In this document: in pieces, positions 7,434 to 14,855 of the stretch
Layout: every line of letters starts with the position of its first letter
How positions within the stretch are numbered: the stretch's first letter is position 1
From: Bacillota bacterium
GTDB taxonomy: Bacteria > Bacillota > Clostridia > Clostridiales > Clostridiaceae
DNA: 22,167 bases
NCBI GenBank assembly: GCA_023435985.1
Contig: JAEZKY010000199.1
Location: 1 to 22,167, forward strand
Direction: 5' to 3'
Notes under the pieces: model-generated
What the model saw: the letters and a program-made list of their open reading frames with translations, nothing else
Databases searched by the model: none
What the model was told of the DNA's origin: nothing
Program-made: the position numbers and the translations under genes

Positions 7434-8312
7434 ATGGACAGAAAAAAAATATATCCATGGTATTTCACCAGTGGGGCATTAGTTATATTTTTCTTGCTTT
7501 GCTTTCTGCCAGGAGTTATTGGAATACTTTATTCATTTACTGATTGGAATAACTTCACAGATAAAATTAATTTTGTAGGCTTAAAAAATTACTTGGAAGT
7601 GTTTAAAGGAAAACCGGAATATCGTATGTATATATGGAACACAGTCACTTTTACAGTAATAACAACTATTATGAAAACTGTAGTTGGTTTGGCTTTAGCT
7701 TTACTTTTAACTCAGAATGTAATTAAATTTAAAAACTTTCATAGAATGGTTATTTTCTCACCACAGGTAATGTCATATCTAGTTGTTGGTCTTGTATTTA
7801 AGAGTATGCTGCACCCACAAACTGGATTTTTAAATGGTTTTTTAAAGTCAGTTGGATTAAATTTTTTAGCTAAAAACTGGTTAACTGATTTAAATATAGT
7901 GTTTCCAACGGTTATGTCAGTAGATACCTGGAAAGGAATGGGCTATATAATGGTTGTTATCATAGCTGGCCTCTTATCTATTTCTCCAGATTATTATGAG
8001 GCAGCCAGTATAGATGGAGCGAATTTTTGGCAGAAGTTTAGGCTAATAACGTTGCCTTTATTAAAGCCAATAATTATAAATGTAACTATACTAAATGTTA
8101 CATATGGTTTCAGAGTATTTGATATGATTTACTCTTTAACAAATGGTGGACCGGGAAATGCAACTGGTGTAATTAATACAGCTGTTTATAAGGAGTTTTC
8201 ACAGGGGGACTATGCAATGGGTACAACCTTGTCTAGTATTCTATTCTTCGCATTACTATTTTTAGTTTACTTTATTATAAAATCCATGGAAAATAAGGAG
8301 ATTGATGTATAA
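7434..8312 (+). CDS. Sugar ABC transporter permease, MalF/MsmF-like
   Basis: A 292-residue inner-membrane protein with six predicted membrane segments, beginning near residues 11-33. The binding-protein-dependent transport motif EAASIDGANFWQKF starts at Glu189 and continues to ITLPLLKP; this EAA loop docks onto the ATPase. The SFTDWNNF and LTNGGPGNAT segments are typical of the MalF-like partner of CUT1 importers. RBS AAGGAGGGG just upstream. Its stop codon overlaps the next start by one base (TAATG), so the two permeases are translationally coupled and should be equimolar. Confidence 0.94.
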   Translation: MDRKKIYPWYFTSGALVIFFLLCFLPGVIGILYSFTDWNNFTDKINFVGLKNYLEVFKGKPEYRMYIWNTVTFTVITTIMKTVVGLALALLLTQNVIKFKNFHRMVIFSPQVMSYLVVGLVFKSMLHPQTGFLNGFLKSVGLNFLAKNWLTDLNIVFPTVMSVDTWKGMGYIMVVIIAGLLSISPDYYEAASIDGANFWQKFRLITLPLLKPIIINVTILNVTYGFRVFDMIYSLTNGGPGNATGVINTAVYKEFSQGDYAMGTTLSSILFFALLFLVYFIIKSMENKEIDV

Positions 8313-9139
8313 TGAATGTTTTAAGAAAATCTATTGGTAGTATAGCAGCAAATATAATAACAATATTTATGAGCCTGATAATTTTAATACCTATAATAGT
8401 GTTATTTCTTAATTCCTTTAAGAATAAAGGCGAATCTAATACAATGTCATTATCCTTGCCAAAGAAATGGATATTTGAAAATTATAAAACAGTAATAGAG
8501 CAAGGGAAATTAGTATCTTCATTTTTTAATAGTCTTTTATATGCCACTTGTAGCGTTGTAATCATAGTTTTTGTGGTAGCAGCAGCAGCTTTTGTTATAG
8601 CGAGAAATCGAAGTGGAATTAATAATTTTATTTATTATTTCATTATTTCGGGAATAGCTATACCAATAAACAATGTTGCATTAATGAAAGTATTGCAGGC
8701 TTTGAATCTTGTAAATACTAGAATAGGAATTATTTTAGTCTATGCCGCAATAAATATTCCTCTTAGTTTATTTTTATCCTATGGATTTATATCAACTATT
8801 CCCCGGGAAATAGATGAAGCAGCGATAATCGATGGATGTGGACCGGTGAAATTATTTATAAAAATAATACTTCCATTATTAAAGCCAATTATATCAACGC
8901 TCTTTGTTTTAAATTTTATGGCAGTATGGAACGACTTCATGATGCCTTTATACTATTTAAATAATTCAGGAAAATGGCCAATGACTTTAGCGGTTTACAA
9001 TTTCTTTGGAGCATTTGAAAATTCATGGAATTTAGTTAGTGCGGATATTATATTAACTTTACTTCCTGTTTTAATAGTATTTATACTTGGACAAAAATAT
9101 ATTGTTGGAGGAGTTGCAGCAGGCTCTGTTAAGGGATAA
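8312..9139 (+). CDS. Sugar ABC transporter permease, MalG/MsmG-like
   Basis: A 275-residue inner-membrane permease of the MalG type. It has the short cytosolic N-terminus, several membrane segments, the LPKKWIFENY segment after the first, and the EAA motif EAAIIDGCGPVKLF from Glu169 to ILPLLKP. The AVWNDFMMPLYYL segment is typical. It pairs with the permease before it to form the membrane pore. The operon ends here without an ATPase or a glycoside hydrolase gene; the family commonly uses a shared MsmK/UgpC-type ATPase encoded elsewhere. RBS AAGGAG lies inside the end of the upstream gene. Confidence 0.94.
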   Translation: MNVLRKSIGSIAANIITIFMSLIILIPIIVLFLNSFKNKGESNTMSLSLPKKWIFENYKTVIEQGKLVSSFFNSLLYATCSVVIIVFVVAAAAFVIARNRSGINNFIYYFIISGIAIPINNVALMKVLQALNLVNTRIGIILVYAAINIPLSLFLSYGFISTIPREIDEAAIIDGCGPVKLFIKIILPLLKPIISTLFVLNFMAVWNDFMMPLYYLNNSGKWPMTLAVYNFFGAFENSWNLVSADIILTLLPVLIVFILGQKYIVGGVAAGSVKG

Positions 9140-9186
9140 TATGCGCAAGAAATTCAAAGATAAAAAACATATATGTTGAAACTAAT

Positions 9187-9260
9187 AATTTGCAATGTAT
9201 AAATAGCAATTGTCCACAGAATACCTTAAGGGCATAAACTGTAACATTGCAAATTGCAAT
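9187..9260. repeat. Short intergenic repeat element, left of pepF
   Basis: AATTTGCAATGT at 9187-9198 is matched by a perfect inverse copy ACATTGCAAATT at 9244-9255. The right part (9235-9260) is an inverted copy of 11421-11445, with one extra base. The centre contains CCTTAAGG. No coding capacity. It looks like a small dispersed repeat. Confidence 0.55.
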
Positions 9261-9322
9261 AGATACAGAAGAATCTATAGTAGATAATTACTTCAAAGAA
9301 TTACATTTTTCACAACTACAAG

Positions 9323-9364
9323 GCCAATGAAAATCTATAAAAGATATTCATTGGCAGTTTTTTA
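9323..9364 (+). terminator. Terminator of the sugar importer operon
   Basis: GCCAATGAA (9323-9331) pairs with TTCATTGGC (9347-9355), and ATCT/AGAT extends the stem inside. A T-tract follows from 9358. It sits about 185 nt after the last permease; nothing coding lies in between. Confidence 0.88.
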
Positions 9365-9524
9365 TACCTATTTTAATGTATTTTTATAATATATAAGTTC
9401 ATGATAATATGATTTATTCTTTATGAGTTATTTGGTTTGTAATAACCTAGAGTTTAAACTGAATATCTATAAATTAAATTTTTAAAAGCATATATGATAG
9501 AATGTATATTTTAAAGTTTTATAA

Positions 9525-9555
9525 TTGCTTAATTGTTATAAATATAGTATATAAT
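9525..9555 (+). promoter_or_regulatory. Probable pepF promoter
   Basis: TTGCTT (9525-9530) with TATATA at 9548-9553 (17-nt spacer) or TATAAT at 9550-9555 (19-nt spacer). The surrounding 9365-9524 is very AT-rich and shows nothing else I can name. Confidence 0.45.
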
Positions 9556-9598
9556 ATAGAAAAAAGAAAATTTATAAATATGGTTGGAGTGATATGAA

Positions 9599-11374
9599 AT
9601 GGAACTTAATTGGAGTCTAAAAGAAATATATACATCATTTGAAAGTCATGAATTTAAAGATGATTTAGTGAAAGTTGACAAGTTAATAGAAGATATTAAT
9701 TTGTGGGCAAATAATATAGTAAAAGATAGGAAAAATCTAGTAGAGAAATTAGAGGAGTATATAAATAAATATGCATTAATTAAAGATTTATCAAGCAAAC
9801 TTGGAAGTTTTATAAATTTTAGCTTGAGTGTAAATACGAAAGATATAGATGCATTAAAATACTCGGATATTTTAGAAAAGAAATTAACTAATATAGTTGA
9901 GAGTTCGGTCAAATTAGAAAGATATATAAGTGGCATAGAAAATATTGATGAGGTAATTAATCAATCTAAGCTGCTTAAAGAGCATGAATTTATTTTAAAA
10001 AATGTAATTGAGCAAAGCAAATATCTATTAAGTGAAAAAGGAGAAGCTATAATAGCTAATATGAAAAATACAGGTTCTAATGCTTGGCTAAAATTGAAAG
10101 ATAACTTGATTTCAAATTTGCAGGTTGAGATTGAAGAAGATGGAGAGATTAAGGAAGTGCCATTAACTATAGTATTAAATATGGCTTATGATAAAGATAA
10201 AGAAGTGAGAAAAAAAGCATATGAAGCAGAAATAAATTCTTACAAAAAAGTAGAAGAAGGTGTAGCAGCAGCTTTAAATGCTATAAAAGGCGAAGTTTTA
10301 ACAGTTTGTAATTTTAGAGGATATAAGTCTCCTTTAGATAAAACTCTTAAAGAATCAAGATTAGATGAAGAAGCTTTAGAAGCAATGCTTTCAGCTATGA
10401 GAGAAAGTCTTCCTATATTCAGAAAGTATCTAAGAAGGAAAGGTGAGCTATTAGGACATAAAAACGGTCTTCCATTTTATGATTTATATGCACCAGTTTG
10501 TGAAGCAGATATGAAATTTTCCTATGAGGAAGGAACAAAATTTGTAGAGAAAAACTTTAGAACCTTTAGCAATCATTTAGGCGATTTTGCAAAAAAAGCA
10601 ATAAATAATAATTGGATAGATGTTAAGCCAAAGGAAGGAAAGGTTGGAGGAGCTTTCTGCGAAAACCTACATTTCATTGGTGAAAGCAGGATACTACTAA
10701 ATTATGGAGAAAACTTTGGAGATGTGGTAACTCTTGCTCATGAGCTTGGGCATGGTTTTCATGGAGAATGTTTAAAAGGCGAAACTACATTAAATTCAGA
10801 TTATCCAATGCCGATAGCAGAAACCGCATCCACTTTTTGTGAAACAATAATAAAGAAAGCTGCAATTAAGGAAGCAGCTAAGGATGAGGCTTTGGCTATT
10901 CTTGAAACTGAAATTAGTGACTGTACTCAAATAATTGTTGATATATATTCTAGATTTTTATTTGAAAAATCATTTTTTGAAGCAAGGAGTGAAAGTTCAT
11001 TAAGCGTTGAGAAAATAAATGAATTAATGCTTAAAGCACAAAAGGAAGCATATGGAGATGGACTTGATCCAAACTTTTTGCATCAGTATATGTGGACTTG
11101 GAAACCTCATTATTATGATGCAGAATATAATTATTACAATTTTCCATATGCATTTGGCTTATTGTTTGCAAAAGGATTATATGCTGAATATCTTAAGAGA
11201 GGAGAGGTTTTTACCAAAGAGTATGAACAATTACTTTCCATTACGGGTAAAAAGAAATTATCAGATGTAGCAAAAGTTATGGGTATAGATATTAGTAATA
11301 AGGAATTTTGGAAAAATTCTTTGAGAATTATTGAAGAAGATATAAATAAATTTATTGAACTTAGCAATGAATAG
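9599..11374 (+). CDS. pepF: Oligoendopeptidase F, M3 family zinc metallopeptidase
   Basis: A 591-residue cytoplasmic peptidase, full length for the family. The zinc site is HELGHGFH, with His381, Glu382 and His385, and the third ligand Glu408 in AETASTFCE. The C-terminal WTWKPHYYDAEYNYYNFPYA segment carries the tyrosines typical of substrate binding in PepF. The long helical N-terminal part (about 1-200) matches the M3 lid domain. The family cleaves peptides of roughly 7-17 residues. Start ATG 9599 with TTGGAG about 9 nt upstream; a nearby ATG at 9594 is out of frame and stops at once. It stands alone, with inverted copies of one short repeat on both sides. No clear hairpin terminator was found after it. 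Confidence 0.95.
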   Translation: MELNWSLKEIYTSFESHEFKDDLVKVDKLIEDINLWANNIVKDRKNLVEKLEEYINKYALIKDLSSKLGSFINFSLSVNTKDIDALKYSDILEKKLTNIVESSVKLERYISGIENIDEVINQSKLLKEHEFILKNVIEQSKYLLSEKGEAIIANMKNTGSNAWLKLKDNLISNLQVEIEEDGEIKEVPLTIVLNMAYDKDKEVRKKAYEAEINSYKKVEEGVAAALNAIKGEVLTVCNFRGYKSPLDKTLKESRLDEEALEAMLSAMRESLPIFRKYLRRKGELLGHKNGLPFYDLYAPVCEADMKFSYEEGTKFVEKNFRTFSNHLGDFAKKAINNNWIDVKPKEGKVGGAFCENLHFIGESRILLNYGENFGDVVTLAHELGHGFHGECLKGETTLNSDYPMPIAETASTFCETIIKKAAIKEAAKDEALAILETEISDCTQIIVDIYSRFLFEKSFFEARSESSLSVEKINELMLKAQKEAYGDGLDPNFLHQYMWTWKPHYYDAEYNYYNFPYAFGLLFAKGLYAEYLKRGEVFTKEYEQLLSITGKKKLSDVAKVMGIDISNKEFWKNSLRIIEEDINKFIELSNE

Positions 11375-11742
11375 ATATATTACCCAAAAATATTATGAAA
11401 TAAAGTTATTATATATAGGTATTGCAATTTGCAATGTACAGTTTACAATATGGTTGTGAATTAACTTCTATAGGTAAAACAATAAATAATTTTCATACAA
11501 AAAGAGAAAAACTAATATAAATTTTACATCCTCCAGTTAATGCATAGATTTACATTATGTTAGTGAAGACTAATTAATAACTTATAAGTTAAAATTAAGA
11601 AATAAATTACAAATTAAGTGAACTGAGTGTAAAAATATGGTAATATATATGTAGATGAGACATATGAAAGAAAATAGACAAGTGAATTGACTTGTTATTC
11701 TTTGATAATGCCTAAGTAAAATATGAAACGGAGTTGGAAATT
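11375..11742 (+). other. Intergenic region with two repeat copies
   Basis: 368 nt without a gene. It holds the right-hand repeat copy at 11421-11445, an AACTTATAAGTT palindrome near 11579, and a copy (11672-11715) of the 7321-7370 segment. In that copy ACAAGT (11678-11683) pairs with ACTTGT (11690-11695), followed by TATTCTTTG, a weak terminator-like hairpin. No convincing promoter for the downstream gene was identified. Confidence 0.5.
11421..11445 (+). repeat. Short intergenic repeat, right of pepF
   Basis: The 25 bases match the reverse complement of 9235-9260 except for one missing base; the shared core is AATTTGCAATGT (11426-11437) followed by ACAGTTTA. The two copies point away from each other and enclose pepF. 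Confidence 0.6.
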
Positions 11743-12498
11743 ATGGGGTTTTTCAAAAAGGATGAGATTCAAGAAAAAGAAGTGCAGCCGGTTATTGAAA
11801 CTAAGGCAGAAGTGAAAGAAAATGACATAAATGTTTTCAAGAAAAAAAATTTATCTTTATTTGATGTAGATACAATTCAATATGTAATTGAAAATTTTCC
11901 ATCTATGTCTATTGAAATTCAAGGAGGACTTAATAATCTAGCAAACATATTAGAAAACACTATAGACTATATTGAGGATGAATCAAGTGAACTAATTAAG
12001 ACTAACAGAGATTTCAAACTGAGTAAGAATTACAGGAATACTTCTATAGCAATATATGAAGTGGTGCAAAATATAGGAGAATATGTTCAGTGGATGAAGC
12101 AGGAGTATGAAAAAAGCATCAATACAAACAATGATGCAGATAAAAGCTTAATAAATAAAAAAGGTGAAGGTGAAATCCAAGAAAAGAATGAAAGTTTAAA
12201 TAATCAGGTTATCAATGAGAAGGAAATAGAGATTTATAAGGATTTTTCATTAAAGGAACCTAAAGGATTTAAGTTAAAAGATAATGTAATCATGGTTGAG
12301 AATTGGGATGATTTACTTGTAAAGACAGCAGAAGTTTTAACTAAACAATATAGGGAAAACAGATATAGTAATATTTTAGTTAAGGAATTTCAACCAATAC
12401 TTAAAAAATCAAATCAAAACTCTTTTAGAGATACGGTTATAGAGATGCTTAATGAATATAAGATAAATCTTGATGAATTTAAGGTTATAATTAAATAA
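11743..12498 (+). CDS. Hypothetical protein, charged, unrecognised family
   Basis: A 251-residue soluble protein with no signal peptide or membrane segment. Three parts can be seen: a charged N-terminus (about 1-45, rich in Lys and Glu), a predicted helical region (about 45-120) with TIQYVIENFPSMSIEIQ and YRNTSIAIYEVVQNIGEYV, then a low-complexity Asn/Lys/Glu linker (about 120-165) and a C-terminal domain (about 166-251). The C-terminal KGFKLKDNVIMVENWDDLLV resembles small domains with a W-x-x-L-L signature seen in other Firmicute hypotheticals, but I cannot name one. I chose ATG 11743 (MGFFKKDE) because CGGAG at 11729-11733 is well spaced; the TTG at 11734 is too close. It sits alone between repeats and a strong terminator. 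No function is proposed. Confidence 0.75.
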   Translation: MGFFKKDEIQEKEVQPVIETKAEVKENDINVFKKKNLSLFDVDTIQYVIENFPSMSIEIQGGLNNLANILENTIDYIEDESSELIKTNRDFKLSKNYRNTSIAIYEVVQNIGEYVQWMKQEYEKSINTNNDADKSLINKKGEGEIQEKNESLNNQVINEKEIEIYKDFSLKEPKGFKLKDNVIMVENWDDLLVKTAEVLTKQYRENRYSNILVKEFQPILKKSNQNSFRDTVIEMLNEYKINLDEFKVIIK

Positions 12499-12508
12499 TG
12501 TAACTTAT

Positions 12509-12557
12509 AATTTAACTTTAACTGTAAATTAAATTTGCAGTTAAAGTTAAATTTTTC
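12509..12557 (+). terminator. Terminator after the hypothetical gene
   Basis: A perfect 16-bp stem, AATTTAACTTTAACTG (12509-12524) with its reverse complement at 12538-12553, around a 13-nt AT-rich loop, followed by a T-tract. Very stable for this AT content. Confidence 0.88.
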
Positions 12558-12618
12558 TTACAACTTAATAAATAATTGATATAAATTTATGAGAAAAAAT
12601 AAAATTGCATTTAAGATA

Positions 12619-12647
12619 TTGACAATAATTATTATAGAAAGTAAAAT
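12619..12647 (+). promoter_or_regulatory. trxA promoter with PerR-like box in the spacer
   Basis: TTGACA (12619-12624), 17-nt spacer, TAAAAT (12642-12647): a strong sigma-A promoter. The spacer contains CAATAATTATTATAG at 12623-12637, 11 of 14 to the PerR consensus. Its reverse complement shares 15 of 16 bases with the bcp box (TATAATAATTATTGTC against TATAATAATTATTATC). The leader to the start codon is about 115 nt and very AT-rich. Confidence 0.65.
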
Positions 12648-12770
12648 ATAAATAAATTTTATTAAATTAAATTTTTATAAATATAATTATGCTATATGCA
12701 TAGTAATATCATAAATGTTTATAATAATTAATAATTAATTTTAATTATAAAGATAATGGAGGAAGAGAGT

Positions 12771-13079
12771 ATGAAATTAGTAGATAGTGCTGAATTTAGA
12801 AGTCAAATAGAAAGTGGTGTTACACTTGTAGATTTTTCTGCAACTTGGTGTGGACCTTGTAAAATGTTAGCACCAGTGCTTGAAGGTTTATCAGGTGAAA
12901 TGGAAGGAAAGGTTAATTTTATAAAAGTTGACGTAGATCAAAGTGCAGATTTAGCAAGCGAATTTAAAATATCAAGTGTACCAACTATGATTATTTTTAA
13001 AAACAATGAGAAGGTAGATCAACTTGTAGGATTTTTACCAAAGGAAAAAATTAAAGAAGTAATTGAAAATAATTTATAA
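12771..13079 (+). CDS. trxA: Thioredoxin
   Basis: A 102-residue single-domain thioredoxin with the classic FSATWCGPCKML active site (Cys27 and Cys30) and the cis-proline loop SSVPTMIIF (Pro71). LVDF and VDVDQSADLA are the usual neighbouring strands. It reduces disulfides in cytoplasmic proteins and would be a donor for the Bcp peroxiredoxin in this window. Start is ATG 12771, with GGAGG at 12758-12762 eight bases away; an in-frame ATG at 12756 lies within the RBS. The flavin reductase that probably recycles it follows after a terminator-like hairpin. Confidence 0.96.
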   Translation: MKLVDSAEFRSQIESGVTLVDFSATWCGPCKMLAPVLEGLSGEMEGKVNFIKVDVDQSADLASEFKISSVPTMIIFKNNEKVDQLVGFLPKEKIKEVIENNL

Positions 13080-13105
13080 AATATTTTTTTGATTATGCCT
13101 TAAGA

Positions 13106-13141
13106 AACATAGTATAGATAAAAATATACTATGTTTTAATT
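13106..13141 (+). terminator. Hairpin after trxA, probably a terminator
   Basis: AACATAGTATA (13106-13116) pairs with TATACTATGTT (13125-13135) around an 8-nt loop, followed by TTAATTT. The T-tract is imperfect, so read-through into the reductase gene is likely. Confidence 0.7.
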
Positions 13142-13231
13142 TAAACTATATATATTGAATAAAATTAAATTTTTAGAAATGTAGACTTGGATAGTTTATT
13201 TATCAAAAAAATTAATCAAAAGTTGAAACGA

Positions 13232-13246
13232 ATATAATTATAATAA
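13232..13246 (+). promoter_or_regulatory. Possible -10 and weak PerR-like box upstream of the reductase gene
   Basis: TATAAT at 13239-13244 may be a -10, but no good -35 is visible 17 nt upstream. ATATAATTATAATAA (13232-13246) matches the PerR consensus at 12 of 14 specified positions. In this AT content that is close to chance expectation, so it counts mainly as a companion to the bcp and trxA sites. Confidence 0.25.
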
Positions 13247-13269
13247 CCTTTAATGTTGGAGGAATAAAT

Positions 13270-14136
13270 ATGAGTGATAGGTATGATATTGCAATAGTAG
13301 GAAGTGGTCCAGCAGGTTTGTCAGCTGCATTAAATGCAAAAATAAGAAAGAAAAAATTTATTATTTTTGGAAATAAGGAACTTACCAGCAAGCTTGCAAA
13401 AGCTCATGAGATAAATAATTATTTGGGCTTTTATAAAAAGAGCGGAAAAGAACTTCAAGAGGAATTTAATAATCATATAAAAGAAATGGATATAAATATA
13501 ACAGAAGAAAAAATTAATAATATATATGCAATGGGCGATTATTTTGCTTTGATGGTAAATGAAAAAATGTATGAGGCAACATCAGTGATAATAGCTACAG
13601 GAGTCGAATATGGAAAACTATTTGATGGAGAAGAAAGGCTACTTGGAAAAGGTGTAGGATATTGTGCAACTTGTGATGCACCTTTATACAAAGATAAGGT
13701 AGTTACAATAGTATCATATAATAAACATGAAGAGGAAGAAGCCAATTTCATTGCATCCATTGCATCGAAAGTTTATTATATTCCTATGTATAAGGAAGAA
13801 GTTGAAGTGGATTCATCTATTGAAATTATAAGAGATGTTCCTGTCAGTATTCTAGGAGAAGAGAAAGTGAATAAACTTAAGCTTAAAAATTCAGAAATTG
13901 ATACTGATGGTATTTTTATATTAAGAGATAGTATTTCACCAGGGCAATTAGTACCAGGACTTAAAATAACTGATAATCATATTGAAGTGGATAGATTGAT
14001 GGCAACTAGTATAAAAGGATGTTTTGCAGCAGGAGATGTTGTCGGAAAGCCATATCAATATATTAAATCAGCAGGTGAAGGGAATATAGCAGCATTATCA
14101 GCAGTAAGTTATGTAGATTTAATTGGTAAGAAGTGA
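13270..14136 (+). CDS. Flavin thioredoxin reductase lacking the NADPH site (FFTR-like, ferredoxin-dependent)
   Basis: A 288-residue thioredoxin reductase homologue, somewhat shorter than the usual 305-320. The FAD Rossmann motif GSGPAG (11-16), the redox pair CATC (Cys132 and Cys135) in GVGYCATCDAPLYKDK, and the C-terminal FAD motif GCFAAGDV (250-257) are all present. The NADPH-binding motif expected after the CxxC (GGGNSAxEEA) is replaced by VSYNKHEEEEANF (148-160), with neither the glycines nor the usual downstream arginines of the HRR motif. This is the signature of ferredoxin-linked flavin thioredoxin reductases described in Clostridium, which take electrons from ferredoxin instead of NADPH. 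RBS GGAGG is at 13258-13262. It follows trxA and precedes an OhrR-like regulator, and probably reduces that thioredoxin. Confidence 0.88.
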   Translation: MSDRYDIAIVGSGPAGLSAALNAKIRKKKFIIFGNKELTSKLAKAHEINNYLGFYKKSGKELQEEFNNHIKEMDINITEEKINNIYAMGDYFALMVNEKMYEATSVIIATGVEYGKLFDGEERLLGKGVGYCATCDAPLYKDKVVTIVSYNKHEEEEANFIASIASKVYYIPMYKEEVEVDSSIEIIRDVPVSILGEEKVNKLKLKNSEIDTDGIFILRDSISPGQLVPGLKITDNHIEVDRLMATSIKGCFAAGDVVGKPYQYIKSAGEGNIAALSAVSYVDLIGKK

Positions 14137-14212
14137 TTTATATAAAGCACAATAAAATTTGATTTATATATAAACTTGGGAAATAAGTTAAATTTGAGAG
14201 ATAAAATTTAAT

Positions 14213-14229
14213 TTGCATAAACAATGCAA
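14213..14229 (+). promoter_or_regulatory. Candidate autoregulatory operator of the OhrR-like gene
   Basis: TTGCAT (14213-14218) and ATGCAA (14224-14229) form a perfect inverted repeat with a 5-nt centre, 20 nt before the start codon and just ahead of the RBS. The size and place fit a MarR-family operator, but there is no direct evidence. Confidence 0.35.
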
Positions 14230-14248
14230 TGATTATAGGAGAAAGATT

Positions 14249-14689
14249 ATGGATGAATATAAATATGAGAGTATCAAATTAGATAATCAAGTTTGTTTTT
14301 CATTATATGCAGCATCAAGGGAAATAATAAAATTATATAAACCTGTTTTGGATAAATTCAATCTCACATACACGCAATATATTGCAATGCTTGTCTTATG
14401 GGAAGATGAAAAAAGTACTGTAAAAGATATAGGGAAGAGACTACATTTAGATTCAGGAACACTAACTCCATTACTTAAGAAGATTGAAGGCATGGGATTA
14501 GTAACAAGATATAGAGATGTAAATGATGATAGAGTTGTAATAGTTGAGCTAACCGAAAAGGGAAGAAGTTTAAAAGATGAAGTAACTGAAGTGCCAAATG
14601 AAATAGCATGCAAGGTAAAAATGCCAATAGAAAAACTTATGGTTTTGAAAAAACATTTGGATGAATTGTTAATGAATTTAGGATGCTAA
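14249..14689 (+). CDS. MarR-family transcriptional regulator, OhrR-like organic peroxide sensor
   Basis: A 146-residue winged-helix protein. The N-terminal LDNQVCFSLYAASREI places Cys16 where OhrR carries its peroxide-sensing cysteine. LTYTQYIAMLVLWE and DIGKRLHLDSGTLTPLLKKIEGMGLVTR are close to OhrR, and DVNDDRVVIVELTEKG forms the wing. OhrR repressors release DNA when this cysteine is oxidised by organic hydroperoxides. Start is ATG 14249 with AGGAGA nearby; a TTG at 14213 lacks an RBS. Unusually, no ohr peroxidase gene is adjacent: the neighbours are trxA and the flavin reductase, so the target may be thiol-redox genes. A strong terminator follows. Confidence 0.88.
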   Translation: MDEYKYESIKLDNQVCFSLYAASREIIKLYKPVLDKFNLTYTQYIAMLVLWEDEKSTVKDIGKRLHLDSGTLTPLLKKIEGMGLVTRYRDVNDDRVVIVELTEKGRSLKDEVTEVPNEIACKVKMPIEKLMVLKKHLDELLMNLGC

Positions 14690-14707
14690 ATAGATATAAT
14701 TAATGAT

Positions 14708-14747
14708 AAAAACTCTGAGAATATATAAGCTCTCAGAGTTTTTATTA
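14708..14747 (+). terminator. Terminator after the OhrR-like gene
   Basis: AAAAACTCTGAGA (14708-14720) pairs with TCTCAGAGTTTTT (14731-14743) around a 10-nt loop, ending in T residues. Confidence 0.9.
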
Positions 14748-14761
14748 TAAAAAATATAACA

Positions 14762-14791
14762 TTGTTTTAAATCTTCTTATAATGATATAAT
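14762..14791 (+). promoter_or_regulatory. Promoter of the first Crp/Fnr-type regulator
   Basis: TTGTTT (14762-14767), an 18-nt spacer and TATAAT (14786-14791) preceded by TGA, making an extended -10. AACATTGTT over the -35 is a small inverted repeat that could allow autoregulation. Confidence 0.6.
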
Positions 14792-14855
14792 TAGGTACAC
14801 AGAATTTAGGCATATTCTTCATGTGCCTTATGTAAATAATTCGGGAGGAATGCAT

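Noticed and set aside
9646..9936. Minus-strand frame inside pepF
   Set aside because: Antisense shadow of a well-supported gene; composition mirrors the pepF codons.
14287..14613. Minus-strand frame of 108 codons inside the OhrR-like gene
   Set aside because: Antisense shadow; no RBS and no recognisable domain.
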